A DNA stretch of 64,000 nt from Parelaphostrongylus tenuis (lineage: Eukaryota; Nematoda; Chromadorea; Rhabditida; Metastrongylidae). This document shows positions 1-21,440 of the stretch, piece after piece (positions within the stretch are counted from its first letter, which is position 1; every line of letters begins with the position of its first letter). Both the position numbers and the translations under genes were made by a program. The stretch lies in assembly GCA_019055375.1 (NCBI GenBank), contig JAHQIW010005374.1:124001-188000 (forward strand), read 5' to 3'. Under the pieces are notes generated by a model. It did no database searches. It saw only the letters and a program-made list of their open reading frames with translations, and was not told the origin of the DNA.

Positions 1-889
1 AAAAAACCAAAATTCTCTGTCTCACACTCTTTAACCACGGACTTTTTCCACATAATTCTCGAGTCATCAAAGGTGATCGCCGCCAGTGTGATTTCTTTTT
101 TTGGGCTTATTTTCTTTTTGGTAGCTTTTTTGCCACATACAACTTTTTTACGACAGATCTGTGTGATTCGATAGATTATCAAAAGCAAAGAATTCTATGA
201 AGATTTGCATTAAAAACATCATTTTCTAACTCAAACTTATTACACGATATGAAACCACCACATTATATGCAAGAAATTCCCATTTTTGCATCCAACCCAT
301 TTCATCGGATCCACCATTTACGAAGGGTGAGACGCTTTGATAGTGGATTCGCTTGACACTTCAGTAGATATGGTCTTTTTTTTACATGCCACTGAACGTT
401 GGTAGAGTTGATTTTCTCCGATATTCTGGCATATCCACGATAGGGTATTCTCACATGAATAGATGGTGGTGAGGTGAACTCAGAAAACACTGCTCAATTT
501 TCCGACTCTGGAAGGATACTTGGGAGCGGAATGAGACTATCACCGTGCTTCTGATGAATAGCACAACTACCAATGTCATGCGCGATTTCACTATATAGAC
601 TGACATATAGCTCAAGTTGCAATAAAACACTTCCAAATGCTAACAGCAGTACGTTTGCACAGTGAGCCAGAATGACATGTAGGAAATAACATCTAAGATT
701 CGTGTTGAACGATACAGCAAAGCCTCTTCTATTGGATTATTGGGAAGTTAATAATCGATTTAAAATTCCATTTTTCTCAGTTAAGTTTCAGTAATACCTC
801 CTCTTCTATTTCGCATAATACTAAACATCCCGAAAACAGTTTATGAACTTTCACGGCTTTTCCTTATTGAGTTATGATATAAACTGTAT
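1..889. other. AT-rich stretch, no recognised gene
   Basis: No gene family, repeat or RNA is recognised here. Short open stretches of about 60 codons exist on the minus strand (302-490, 451-636). They have no flanking splice signals that would join them into a longer protein, so they are treated as chance. Confidence 0.5.
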
Positions 890-1193
890 AAAAAAAAGAT
901 AAAGCTCTCGGCGTTGATCAATCCCTGAGGGATACGCCATGCATTCGACTTCAATTTTTAACTTCGTTTGAGGTGATTGAATGCATATCTGGCCTTTACA
1001 ATGACTCGCGGAGAACTCCCGCTGAACCGAGTCAGTGCTGCTTATCCTCCCAGGCAAGTTTAAGACCTGTCTGGTACCAATTTACCGACCCCGGAGGTAT
1101 GGATGGCTTGGTGAGCTATGAGCACGAGATCGAACCATTGACCTCGTGTGCGACGCAGGGCACCTCTAACCACTGCGCCACATGCGCTCTATA
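890..1193 (-). repeat. tRNA-headed SINE, family A, near full length
   Basis: On the minus strand the element begins with a tRNA-like pol III promoter: box A TGGCGCAGTGGTTAGAGG and box B GGTTCGATCTC. It runs about 300 bp and ends in a GAGAGCTTTATCTTTTT tail. Near-identical copies lie at 2823-3124, 41374-41656, 41885-42173 and 60161-60435. The dispersed copies with a constant head and a T-rich tail are what identify it as a SINE. The class is established knowledge; assigning this family to it is inference. Confidence 0.8.
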
Positions 1194-1287
1194 AACCGTA
1201 TATTTGGTACGATATGATATAAACTGTAATCTTCGAAGGTTGGAATTCAAGCTGTTGAAACAGCAATATCAAAATATCTACAAATTT

Positions 1288-1290
<3 letters not shown>

Positions 1291-1370
<80 letters not shown>
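1291..1370. repeat. (CT)n microsatellite, about 80 bp
   Basis: An uninterrupted CT dinucleotide run of about 40 units. It creates artificial Leu-Ser and Arg-Glu reading frames on the two strands, which are not genes. Confidence 0.98.
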
Positions 1371-1372
<2 letters not shown>

Positions 1373-1834
1373 GAGCAATGTAAATGGCTCAAAATATCAG
1401 TAACACAGGTTGAAAACGAGGTGGTTATAGATGACGATGATAATGATGAATTGAAGGTTTCAATGAAAGCAGATACAAGTACATGTTTAATAACTTGCCG
1501 AACTCAGTGCAAGCAAACTAATTGCTTCGAAACACCTGAAGTACGTTTCAAAGTTGAGAAAGCTCCAAAAAAGGATGCCTAAAAACTGGTCACACCTCGC
1601 GCTACGGACCTGCGACCACATTTCGCATTATCGATGCTGCAGATGTTGAACGAACTGAATTACAAGCCTGCCTCATCAATCATAGTCGCCAAACGTCTTT
1701 TTTATTAACTTTTCAAATGAGAACTCGATAAAGTTTGCAGATGGCCCACGTATTGGATTTCACCAAGCAGTGTTCGGCGTGACTGACTGCACAACTGGCT
1801 TCGTGGCCTATTCGTGGTGGCCTAACAATGTATA
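1371..1834. other. Open stretch of unknown status
   Basis: The plus frame stays open from the CT repeat to a stop at about 1580. It encodes an acidic then cysteine-containing segment (VVIDDDDNDEL, then TCLITCRTQCKQTNC). No start, splice partner or family is recognised, so coding status is open. Confidence 0.2.
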
Positions 1835-1985
1835 AAGTCAGTGCTCCTATCCTCAGACAAGTTTAGTAGTCATTTACCAGATCTGAAGGGATGCAAGGTA
1901 GAGAGCTCAAGAAGCCAAGATCAATCAAAGTACATTTCTATTGGCACGACACCTCCAACCATTGCGCTGTACGCGCCGGCCCATA
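1835..1985 (-). repeat. SINE family A, 5'-half fragment
   Basis: Matches the tRNA-like head and middle of the family seen at 890-1193, including the complement of the head (CACCTCCAACCATTGCGC...). It is diverged and lacks the 3' half and tail. Confidence 0.55.
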
Positions 1986-2820
1986 ATGTGTCGATAACGC
2001 TCGCAACATCCAAGCATCGAATTCAATGCATTTTACTTCCAACTAGTTATTTTGAACAGAAACTCTCCAACGTGTTTTTCGCAACCAGCTGAATTCATGG
2101 CCGTAAGTCAAGCGTGATTTCGACCTAGTTACACTCTATAATTAGTAATATTACTTCAAAGTAAACTTCTAAGTGGTAGGAGTGCTGCTAGTGCTGAGTG
2201 TAGTGCAATATGGCAACGCACATGCGGAGTGTCTGCTGAGCAGTGTAACTTCACATAACGCGCCTCATGGAATACTAAAGGGTCTCAGTTTCAACACTTA
2301 AGGGATTTTTCATCAAATTCAAGAGTTAGAAACGTTCTAAAAGCATAGAAAGATATATGAAAGAACGTGGAAGGTCCAAAAAAAAATTTACCTAGTAAAT
2401 GGTCTGGAAGGGCAGTATCACTTGGGACAACACCAAAGAGGCTGTTATTCTAGCAGCACAGTGGAGTACGCATTGATTTCAACTCATACCGCATTTGAGG
2501 AAAAATTTTGCATGGAGGGAGTATGTGATGAAATCGACCTTTTCGCCGCATGCATTCTGAACTGGATACAATAGATGTGGTCCGTTGTGCTCACCACAAA
2601 TAGGCTTTCACCCTTTTGTGTGCTTTCCGCTCTAAAAATCGCCTTTTTACAAGTATTCCTTCACTCATCGTTGCGTTTTTCCCACTCTATGCCGTTCTGC
2701 GATTCTAGGTTTCGACTTTCGATTCGATTTGATTCCAGGTTCCTCCTATATTTTTTATTTCTTTGAATCTGATGGGTAAAGAAAAACTGCTCGACCACGA
2801 TGTTGATGCATTTGCTAGTA
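1986..2820. other. No recognised feature
   Basis: No gene, RNA or clear repeat is seen between the SINE fragment and the next full SINE. Short open frames only. Confidence 0.5.
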
Positions 2821-2822
2821 AA

Positions 2823-3124
2823 AGGATAAAGAATAAAGCTCTCGGCGTTGATCAATCCCTGAGGGATGCGCCATGCATTCGACTTCAATTTTTAACTTCG
2901 TTTGAGGTGATTGAATGCATATCTGGCCTTTACAATGACTCGCGGAGGCCTCCCGCTGAACCGAGTCAGTGCTGCTTATCCTCCCAGACAAGTCTGAGAC
3001 CTGTCTGGTACTAGTTTACCGACCCCGGATGGATGGATGGCTTGGTGAGCCATGAGCGCGAGATCGAACCATTGACCTCGTGTGCGACGCAGGGCACCTC
3101 TAACCACTGCGCCACATGCGCCAC
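2823..3124 (-). repeat. SINE family A, near full length
   Basis: Very close to the copy at 890-1193 across its whole length. It has the same CTCTCGGCGTTGATCAATCC tail-side block and the same tRNA-like head ending at about 3120. The high identity of the pair suggests recent spread. It is flanked by a short AAAGGATAAAGAATAAAGC run at the tail. Confidence 0.8.
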
Positions 3125-3337
3125 ACATTTGCTAGTAGGCTATGTAATATCTGTAGAAAAATAAAAGATGAAAAGTAGAGAATTCGCCAATTATCGCTTT
3201 TCTAATTGCATATCTAGAAATCTATCATTCGACTCGATTAAGCGTAAAAGGGGTATCTAGATTCATACTTTTGCAACAAATTGACTCGCGGAAGGTGTAT
3301 GAGGTGAACGTTTTACTATCTCAAAATAATGACGAGG

Positions 3338-3414
3338 ACTTATTAATCCGAGACGAGGGGTCGAAACAATGACATGTGTATTACAAGGCAATTTCAACCA
3401 CTGCGCTACAAGGA
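3338..3414 (-). repeat. SINE family A, head fragment
   Basis: Only the tRNA-like head is left (complement of GAGGGGTCGAAAC ... CAACCACTGCGCTACA). It is strongly diverged. Confidence 0.35.
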
Positions 3415-3639
3415 AACATGTACTCCATATTTCGGTGATTTTACATACATTATGTCATCATTCTAAATAGTAGCTATCACTGAAGAATCACCAATGAATA
3501 GACAAGAATTCGAGTAAGCTTGAATTATGTCGATGAATTAAAAAGGATAGTGTTCCCTATATATTGTAAGAAAACTTAAACCATGAAAAGACATTTCGTT
3601 AAAATCATCAAAATGAGTGGATCTTCTCTGGTTTACCTC

Positions 3640-3895
3640 TATCACTTTATTACTTTATTTGACACGTCTCACAGATATTCTTCTCACTTGCAAATCCCAC
3701 TACTTCTAGTATTCGATTCGTTTGTCGCCTTTTTCTCAAACGTTGTAGAATACTGGCTAAGTACGTCTCCTAGCAATATCGAGAATAGTTGGGCTGGGGC
3801 GTTCTTGATCGACTGCCAAAGAGTTTGTCGAAGGGGTTCAGCCAGCGCCGTGCCGCGACGAGCATAACAACCACTCGACTATGCTCCTCTCTTCC
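3640..3895 (-). repeat. Dispersed repeat, family C
   Basis: This block (CAATATCGAGAATAGT ... CGACGAGCATAACAACCACTCG) recurs at 35190-35425 and 53645-53885 in the same orientation, and at 59905-60110 in the opposite orientation. On the other strand its head reads TCGTGGCAGAGTGGTTGTG, which resembles a tRNA A box, but no clear B box follows. A SINE origin is inferred. Confidence 0.6.
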
Positions 3896-5381
3896 TATTT
3901 ACTGCTTTATAAAACCAATTCATATTACATCGCGCAATTATTGTAAATGAAAACAATCACGGAGCTATTAAACTTATCATGTCCGCGTATCTTAGGGAAA
4001 CCACCGACCAATTGATGGTCCCGAAAGTCTACGCTCACCCTTTCGCCCAATCAACAGTTCCATCAAGGATCTGCTACGCAGCAGTAGACATCTAGCTTCT
4101 ATTCAACCACGAAAAAAAATAATTTGCATCAACCACAGCGGCTAGTATTTCTTGAGATGTAACTGACAGACACAACGTCACTTATGACCATTGAAAGCCA
4201 TCCCATTTTCACTAAAATACATGCCGAAAAGTCGGTGGGCCGCCAATATAATAAACATAAACATGCCACCGTAAGGCGGGTCATTGAAAGTCAACCGTGG
4301 AGACTGCTCCTTCATACGTTGATCAGGTAGCTCCAATTACAGACCTGAGAGAGTCGAGTGATAATTAAAAACTCGATCTCAGATGGGAGTTGAAACCTTG
4401 TTTCACTCATGCCGAGCGCGAGTGCTACCACTACACCGCTGAGCTCACCGATGTGCCACTTTTTCTATGATATAGTTTATCGCAGCTGATAAAAACGAAT
4501 CTCAACAGGTTTAGCTGGGCAAGTGTGTATTGCATTAAAGCCGGTATGTTGCTAGCCACTGTGTTTAAAGGATACCCAAGACTTTCTTTATTTTTACTGC
4601 TTTTTCCACACATCTACTCATCTCAGTAAAATAGTTGCTTGTTCAAACATGGCTAAGGAAGTCAATGTACTTGTGATTTCGTGATTTGCAGCATCGGTGC
4701 AAGATCCACTGGAAAAGACAAATCCGTCAAAAGAAAACCTCTTCATGTCCCAATAAAAAGTTTCAAAAAAAAAAACGTCTTTTCCATGTCCCTTCTGAAC
4801 AACTCGGTGAAAGTCCGACATTCAGCGCGGCCTTCTTAAAGCAATCTTAACTCTCGCATAAAACATTTGACAGGCGAATACGTGTGAACGATTAGGACAC
4901 CCACATTTTTCGCTTTGCTGCTCCACGCAGAAGCCAAACAAATCGGCAGACCATTGTTTAGAGCAAACTCTGCAGTACTCAGAAGATACGAGCACGTTTT
5001 CAAAGACGCTTTGGTGATGTTCTGCTCCAATTCAGAATTGTTTAAAAGGTTCTCCATATAAAAAACATTGTTATTACTCCATACAACCACAGAAAAAAAA
5101 ACTCCAGACAAGATAAAACTTGCGTAAGTGCGCAAAAATTTTACTAACATAGGTGCTAGCAACAATTTATCTCATGTGGCAACAAATTGGGAGTAAGTAA
5201 CAGAAAAAACAGGAACCACGCAAAAGGTCTACAACTATTGTTAAAAAAAAACTTTAAATGGAAAAAAGAGCAACAGGGACAGTAGGAAGCAAGACTGAAC
5301 CGAAAAAAATAGGCTGAGAGCAACTTTTTGCCCAACAACCAACTAGGAACCTATCATTTTTTTTTTCGCAAGGCGTATTTT
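3896..5381. other. pab-1 3' flank
   Basis: Lies downstream of the pab-1 stop codon. On the minus strand 4375-4450 has a decayed tRNA-like outline (GCTCAGCGGTGTAGTGGTAGC ... TTTCAACTCC), probably a repeat remnant. A GATAAA variant of the poly(A) signal occurs near 5166-5171 on the minus strand. No canonical AATAAA is close to the stop, so the cleavage site is undecided. Confidence 0.4.
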
Positions 5382-15209
<9,828 letters not shown>

Positions 15210-15317
15210 TCAAAAATCCACTTCCAAAATCAAAGGGCGTCAATCCATCACGAGTTAATAAGCTACAATTTCAACAGCGACATCATTACAGTTGAGACAA
15301 AAAGATAACGGACAAGA

Positions 15318-15613
15318 GATAAAGCTTCCAGCGCAGATCAATCCCTGAGAGGCGGCGCCATGCATTCGATCCAATGCATAGCATAGTTTGAAATGTTCGA
15401 TGCATGTTTGGCCTCTACAATAACCCGACTGTGGCCCACCGATGCATCAAGTCAGAGCTGCTAGGCTCCCAGGAAAGTCTGATAGCAATTCACCGAACCC
15501 AGAGGGATGGAAGACTTGGTAAGCCCTCAGCGTGGGGTCGAACCCTCGACCATCGACTTGATCGGCCACCCCAGGTGTCGTAGAGCACCTCTAACCTCTG
15601 CGCCACACGCCAT
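15318..15613 (-). repeat. SINE family A copy upstream of pab-1
   Basis: Near full length but diverged. The AAAGATAAAGCTTCCAGCG tail block is at 15318 and the head complement CTAACCTCTGCGCCACACG is near 15610. It sits about 145 bp upstream of the pab-1 leader acceptor, in sense orientation. Confidence 0.75.
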
Positions 15614-16099
15614 GAATAGTGATAGCGTGGTGCGTAGATCACAGCTCACTAGCAGCACTGTTTCGAGTGTCTGAACGTTCGATGAGCTCAGGAATTCGTA
15701 TTTTTCGACAGGCGACGAACGACATGAAAAATCGATAACGTGGAGCTTCCTCATGCATGTAAACACACACACACACACCACTGTCGATGTACTTCAAGTT
15801 CACAAAGCAAAAGTGTACGAAATAGAAAAGCACTGATAGGAAACACTAGCCAAGAGGATAGATGACCGGAATATCAGCAGATCGATAATCAATCAATAAA
15901 TCAGTGATGGTCGGATTAGCGTGAATTCCACGTGGAGGGCTATCCAACGCTGAAATCTCCATAAAAATCACTTCGAGACTCGAGTTAAATGGACAAGCTC
16001 AAGCGTTCTAGTTGTCGGTTACACAAGGTTAGGAATAAACGGGGGTACAGAAGTATCCACGTGAATCCCCGAACGTAGTCACGTGACAGACACAACAAG

Positions 16100-17520
16100 A
16101 TGACAGCACTACACTCGAGAATTCACGTGGAAATCATCGATCGCCAAAAACATGAACCGAAATCGAAGTAAAAATCAATATCGAGCAAGGCCAAAACCCG
16201 ACACTCACGACGCGGCGCCAACCAAAACTGTGCCGACAAAAGGGCAGTCCTAAAAGTGTACGTAATATTGCGACATGCACACATAAAAGAATACAGTAAT
16301 CCCCAAAAATACGACAATGCCTGGCCATCGGGCGCGGGTTTTGACTTGAGGTTGACGACAGCAGCGACGGCAACGGCAACGGCAACGGCGGCGACGACGA
16401 CGGCGATCCAGTCGCTTTTGACCCTCGTTCTCGGCGATTTGCAGGGTTATGCGGGTCTTTCATCCCATAGAAATCATGGTTATCGATCGATCCCCAGGAC
16501 TACCGAGGCGTCTAGGATCAAGAGGCTCAGGCTCTTCGCGCGTGGTCAGGGAAGATCGCGCGACAAAAGCTGAGTGGTAGGACGTAGATCAAATACGCGA
16601 CAGAACGTCGGATTCAGATTTGTCTTCGAAGATCAACTCTATTTTTATAGCACTACGACGATCGTACGCATCCATAAGGTTTCTGGAGTCGAGGAGAATG
16701 CTTTGATCGAGCAGATGACGACGACGACGACGAAGCGGAGCACTTGGAGTCGTCCGAGCAGACCTTTCTCGGGGATTTTCGGGCGGCGTCGCTCTGACAA
16801 AAATCGCAAAACTCGGATGGGTGTGAATGGCCGGTCGCATTATGACGAGAGGTTGACACAGTGGGGGGCGACTGTGTTGTGATTGGGGAAACGGTCGTCG
16901 ACCGGTAGTCGGTCGAGTCGAATCGAACCATGCATGTCTCCTCTCTCTCTGACGGCCGTACCGAACGGCCGATAGACCGACCGACCGACCGACAGACAGA
17001 CGACCGCGGGACGAGAGCAGCTCATCGTTCGTGTGTCAAATCGATGAACGACACAAGTCAAACATGTGTGTGTAAACATGGCGGAAAATCGATACGCTCA
17101 ATGGCTTCTCGCGTCGATCGATACGATGACGTCATGTCATCGTAGTACACGGAGATAAGAACCCTCTTAGGTCGTCTGATTAGAGCACACTTCTACAGTC
17201 TGAGGACCAGGCATGATACCTACCACACCATGGCGCACTCGAAACGCACGGCGATTGTGTCCTACAGAGGAATTCGGGGGGAGAGAGCGAGCGAGCGACG
17301 GAGTGATTGAGTCGAATCGTCCACTCAAGGGGACATCGTCGAGGTCCTGCCATGCGGTCCTGGATTCCTGAGAATTTCTGGATGAAAACCGACGAATACC
17401 CAAATGCCGAACGGCTGGGTTTTTTGGTGGTTCAAAATCGATGCGAGAGAAACGGTGAATGTTCCGATCGGTTGTTGCCAGGCGTCGAAGATAGCACACA
17501 AACACATCGCGTCAAATAGT
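16100..17520. promoter_or_regulatory. GC-rich tract upstream of pab-1, possible promoter/first-exon region
   Basis: Base composition changes sharply here, with many CG dinucleotides and short simple repeats: ACGGCA units at about 16367-16400 and GACC units at about 16977-17000. A perfect CRE palindrome TGACGTCA lies at 17127-17134. A GTGAGT donor on the minus strand near 16204 could end a noncoding pab-1 exon. Open frames on both strands are Arg/Ser/Thr-rich and look compositional. The promoter role is inference. Confidence 0.35.
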
Positions 17521-17639
17521 TTTTTTTTTTCGTAAAGTTCTGAAATTCGATGTGACTGATTATTTGGGCAGTGAAATGCGCGACTCTTACACTTTATGGG
17601 TTAGGAGAGACAGAACTTTCGAGGACGTCGACTGATGCG

Positions 17640-19560
17640 CAAAACTTTGTAGCTTGAGCGGGAGTTCAACTCACGTCTCAGACTTTACGGGATCGTGTGC
17701 TAACCACTGGACAACTGATATTCCTGTTCTGCTATTACTCTTTTCCAAGTTCTGAGAACCCTCTGAGTCTCAAGGTGATTCTTTTTCTCGCTCAAACCAT
17801 CAATTCAAAAGTAGTCCACAACGAAATGATGGCGAGTTTTCCCACTAGGAATTTTTTAGCAGCTCAATATTGAGTTCTTTTCAATGACTCGTCATGCTGA
17901 ACTTTTTTGTAACACATTTACAATTATTATTTTAGTCGGAAAATCGTCTTGCATCGTGAAAACAAACTATGACGTAAAGTAAAGGTAGCGATTCAGAATG
18001 CCTTAGAAATATATGCTAAAGAGGAGACTTTGGAACATCGGAGATGATCCGAGATGTATCATATCGGGGATGTGAGCCTTCCTGAGGGAGAAGGTAATCA
18101 GTGCATATCTTGTGGTACTGTAGTTGACGAGGACCTTTCGAAGCCGACAGCCAAAGTTGTCCCTCAGGTAACTCTTTACCTGAGGAACCTTAGCAAATTA
18201 GAAAGAGACTGTCCTAGTACAGAACTCGCTAAACAGGTGACGTTACCATTGTATGAATGACAACGAGGTCATCGTCATGCGGTTTGCTCTGTTCGTCTAC
18301 CCAACTGTAAGAAGACTCAATCTCAACACATCTTGGCATCCATGGAAATGGAGATCCTATGGACCTCAGGCGAGCCCGTATCTCATACTTATCGAGGACG
18401 CGTGCTAGCAACTGCACCACCGAAATTCCTGTTCTGCAGTCAGTCTTTTCCAAGATCTGAGAACTATTTAAATGTCAAAGTGATCCTCTTTCTCATTCAA
18501 ATCCATTAATTGAAAAGTAGTCTACGAAGAAATGATGGCGAGTTTTCCCATCATGAATTTTTCTCAGCTCAAAAGTGATGTTTTTCTTAATAACTTGTTA
18601 TGCTGATTTTTTCGTAGCACTAAATTTACGTTTTATTTCAAGTGTATTAATAAGACTGCCCTCAAGTTCTAATATATCTCATCATTGTTATCTGAGCCAA
18701 CATGTCACGTGGTCTGCTAATGGGCTCTTGTACAGCCCAGTACACTTGTTTTGGACCTGCAGCCTCCTCAGTCGGGCAGGTCCTTCGTCTTTAGTCAGTC
18801 CTCTCGGGTATTCTTATATCCCCTTGTAAAGAAGTAGCGACGACGAACGATTTGCACAAACATTGTCAAGTGAAAAATCACAAAATCGGCCATTTTCGAC
18901 ACTCGACTGCTCTTGACTGGCAATTTTTTAATATTCTACCTTTTATTTCGAATGTTTAACTAAGCTCACGCTCAAATTTCAATATATCTCATGATTATTT
19001 TGAACCAACATGTATAATATAGTATGATATATAGGGTATAATATTACAAAAATACCAGGTAAGAGCAATCGAGCGTCAAAAATTGCTAATCTTGTGATTT
19101 TTCACTTGACGGCAATCACGTAAATCGTTCTTCGTCGCCTACTTCTTTGAAGGGGCCCCCGAGAGACTGGGTAAAGACGAAGAGTCTGCTCGACTAACGA
19201 GGCTGCAAGGCCGTAACACGTGCATCGGGCTGTACAAGAGCCCATTTTCGAAGGGAAACTCCAGTACGCAGATGTTTGCAGCGTGTCATATCGGAAGTCT
19301 GAAAATGTAATCAACGCTATCTCTATAGATGACGACGACCATCTGAAGCCGCTAATCAAAGTTATTGCTCATAAACTACCCAGGGGTTGTAGCAAAACTC
19401 AATATTCACTATGCAGCAAACCCCTGTCATTTGGAAGAGACTGTGGAGGTGCAGAACTCGCTGAATGGGTGACATATGATTTTCATGAATGACACCGAGA
19501 TCGTCGTCATGAAGTTCAATCCGTGCTTCTACCAAGCAGTGAGACGACCCAGCCTTAACA
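17640..19560. repeat. Nested direct and inverted repeat block
   Basis: 17650-17940 and 18360-18650 are direct copies (shared GATGGCGAGTTTTCCCA). 18721-18920 and 19063-19243 form an inverted pair with arms of about 190 bp (shared GGGCTCTTGTACAGCCC and AAGTGAAAAATCACAA). Segments at 18220-18330 and 19470-19560 are also direct copies (ATGACAACGAGGTCATCG versus ATGACACCGAGATCGTCG). No transposase is visible. The whole may be one or two nonautonomous elements with duplicated modules. Confidence 0.6.
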
Positions 19561-20150
19561 CATTCTGTCATCCTAGAGAATGTGGACATCGTAGGACAGC
19601 AGACGACGTTTAGCAGGGGTGTGGGATGAATCAGAGCGAAAGACATTCTCAAAGCCGATTTCAAGGCCAAAGACGCTTAAGCCGATTTTTTCATCCTTGG
19701 CAGATAGAGCTTTCTGATGAAAACCCTGGATTTTAGTAAAACGATAACAACGGAGAAGAACTGTCATGTCCTCGATAGACCTCTCAAGAATTTCGAGTCT
19801 TGTACGAGGAGTTCGTCAGATGTGAAAGTCCTTCTTCTTGATTCAACAATGCTCTGCTACACCTTTCACAACGAACGGAATCAAAGTTGAACTAGTTGAG
19901 CTACAAACGCTTCTTCACTAAGCTAATTGTCGATCCACTCGCTAATGAATTACGGTTTCTTTCAACAGTTCTTTCTCTGAATTCTGCTAGTAGCCGTCGG
20001 CAAAATCTAGAATTTGGAATCATCCAAATATTTTAATATTGATAAAGTCTAGGTACTTACACGGCCAGGTCGCTCGAAATTATCTCAGTATTGTTATCAT
20101 TATGATGTTCTCCCGCTCTTATCCTTATGTTCCCATTATCATCTTATATC

Positions 20151-20280
20151 ACGCTTATCATCCCTATGCCATCTTCACCATGTTAAAGCACGCCTATCAT
20201 CCTTATGTCATCTTTATCATGTTAATTCACGTTTATTTGTATTGTCAGTGTCATGTTATTCCACACTTCTTATCATCGCT
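20151..20280. repeat. Minisatellite, 39-bp unit
   Basis: Two clear 39-bp units start with CACGCTTATCATCC and CACGCCTATCATCC. They are flanked by decayed units starting CACGTTTATT and CACACTTCTT. The TATCATC core is repeated throughout. Confidence 0.75.
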
Positions 20281-20404
20281 TATCGTCTACATACCAGAAA
20301 ACATCCTATATTTCAACCATCGATAATGCCATTTCGGATGCAGCTTTTTGTATGCGTATATGCGAAGGAGCAGCATACGTGTTTCTCGTTGTAGAATTGA
20401 AGCG

Positions 20405-20675
20405 CTTTTGGTGGCGCATGTGGCTAAATGGTTATGATAGCCCTGCAGCACACGTAATCCTTGGTCCAATTCCGCGTCGAAGGCTTACCAAGTCTTACTC
20501 CCGACAGAGATGGTACCTTTTAACAAGACTTCTTGGGGAGGATGGTAGCGCTGATTTGACACATTGACAGGCCGCCACGAATCGCTTTTATGGCTAAATA
20601 TGCATTCTGTCGTCTCTAACGCTCGATGTGGTCGAATGTATGGCACACGCAAGGCATCCTGTAGGGAATCGTGTA
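20405..20675 (+). repeat. SINE family A, diverged, plus orientation
   Basis: The head GTGGCGCATGTGGCTAAATGG resembles the family A box. The body follows the family order (ACCAAGTCT, GAGATGGTACC, then GTCGAATGTATGGC). It is one of few copies in plus orientation. Confidence 0.5.
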
Positions 20676-21119
20676 AGCTATTGAATTTCCGATACTTTCT
20701 GAAAGAATATATTGCTTTGATTGTTGCGCTGACTGAATAGCTCAAGCATGCACCGAAATGACATTCCTTTTGACATTGTACAAAATTGGTTCTTCGATGC
20801 AGCTGGTCATTTCACTTGTGCAGGCCTGTCGTTTTCAAAGATGCATAGAACTCACCTGTATGTAAACACAATGCATGAGTTGAGCACGATAGCGTGAAAT
20901 GAAAAAGCAAGAATTCAACTTACTGTAATTGGTAGGGACGATAGGCGATGATGGTGGCACAACAGCGACTTGCTCCATGGAAGATTGGTAAAGCAATGAA
21001 TCTCACCGCACTTCATCTTGCGAGTTTAAACTGTTGATATGATACTCCACGAGTCAATACGTGTCCGTCTCAAGATATGACACGGTTGAACATGGTCGAG
21101 GGAAAGGACAGAGCAAGAG

Positions 21120-21440
21120 CGTCGGTAGGTGGAGTGGATAGAGCGTGAGCTTCCGATAAGGGACTTGCTGGTTTGAAGCCTACCTGTGGTTCCGTATACT
21201 GCTCGTGTCTTGACATATTTAAGATCATATTCTACATCTTAATCCACTGTGAAAAAGGATAGGCGGTAATGAAAACCCAATGTGCTGGCAGATAACATGA
21301 GTACACTTGCTTCATTAACCTTATTGTTGAGGGTAACATTGCCGCGATAGCGCGGTGGTTATTGATGCGATGTATCAGGAAGCAATTTGATAAATACGGC
21401 CTGGTTCGATCCGCTCTGCTGTACTTTCTTAGAGTCACTA
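21120..21440. repeat. Two tRNA-like fragments
   Basis: 21121-21190 (GTCGGTAGGTGGAGTGGATAG ... GGTTTGAAGCC) and 21340-21420 (GCGATAGCGCGGTGGTTATTG ... GGTTCGATCC) carry A-box-like and B-box-like sequences at tRNA spacing. Neither folds into a clean cloverleaf, so both are called repeat remnants rather than tRNA genes. Confidence 0.35.

Noticed and set aside
1160..1193. tRNA genes at SINE family A heads
   Set aside because: The A and B boxes are followed by the shared SINE body, not by a closed acceptor stem.
1189..1582. Open frames across the CT microsatellite (Leu-Ser or Arg-Glu repeats)
   Set aside because: They arise from the dinucleotide run; no domain or splice context supports a protein.
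4431..5165. Three consecutive minus-strand open frames downstream of pab-1
   Set aside because: Frames of 60-109 codons are expected by chance at this composition, and they lie in the likely 3' UTR or flank without recognisable domains.
16134..16463. Possible N-terminal extension of pab-1 encoded in the GC-rich tract
   Set aside because: The frame is Pro/Ser/Arg-rich low complexity, and pab-1 already has the usual short N-terminus before RRM1. A noncoding exon remains possible.
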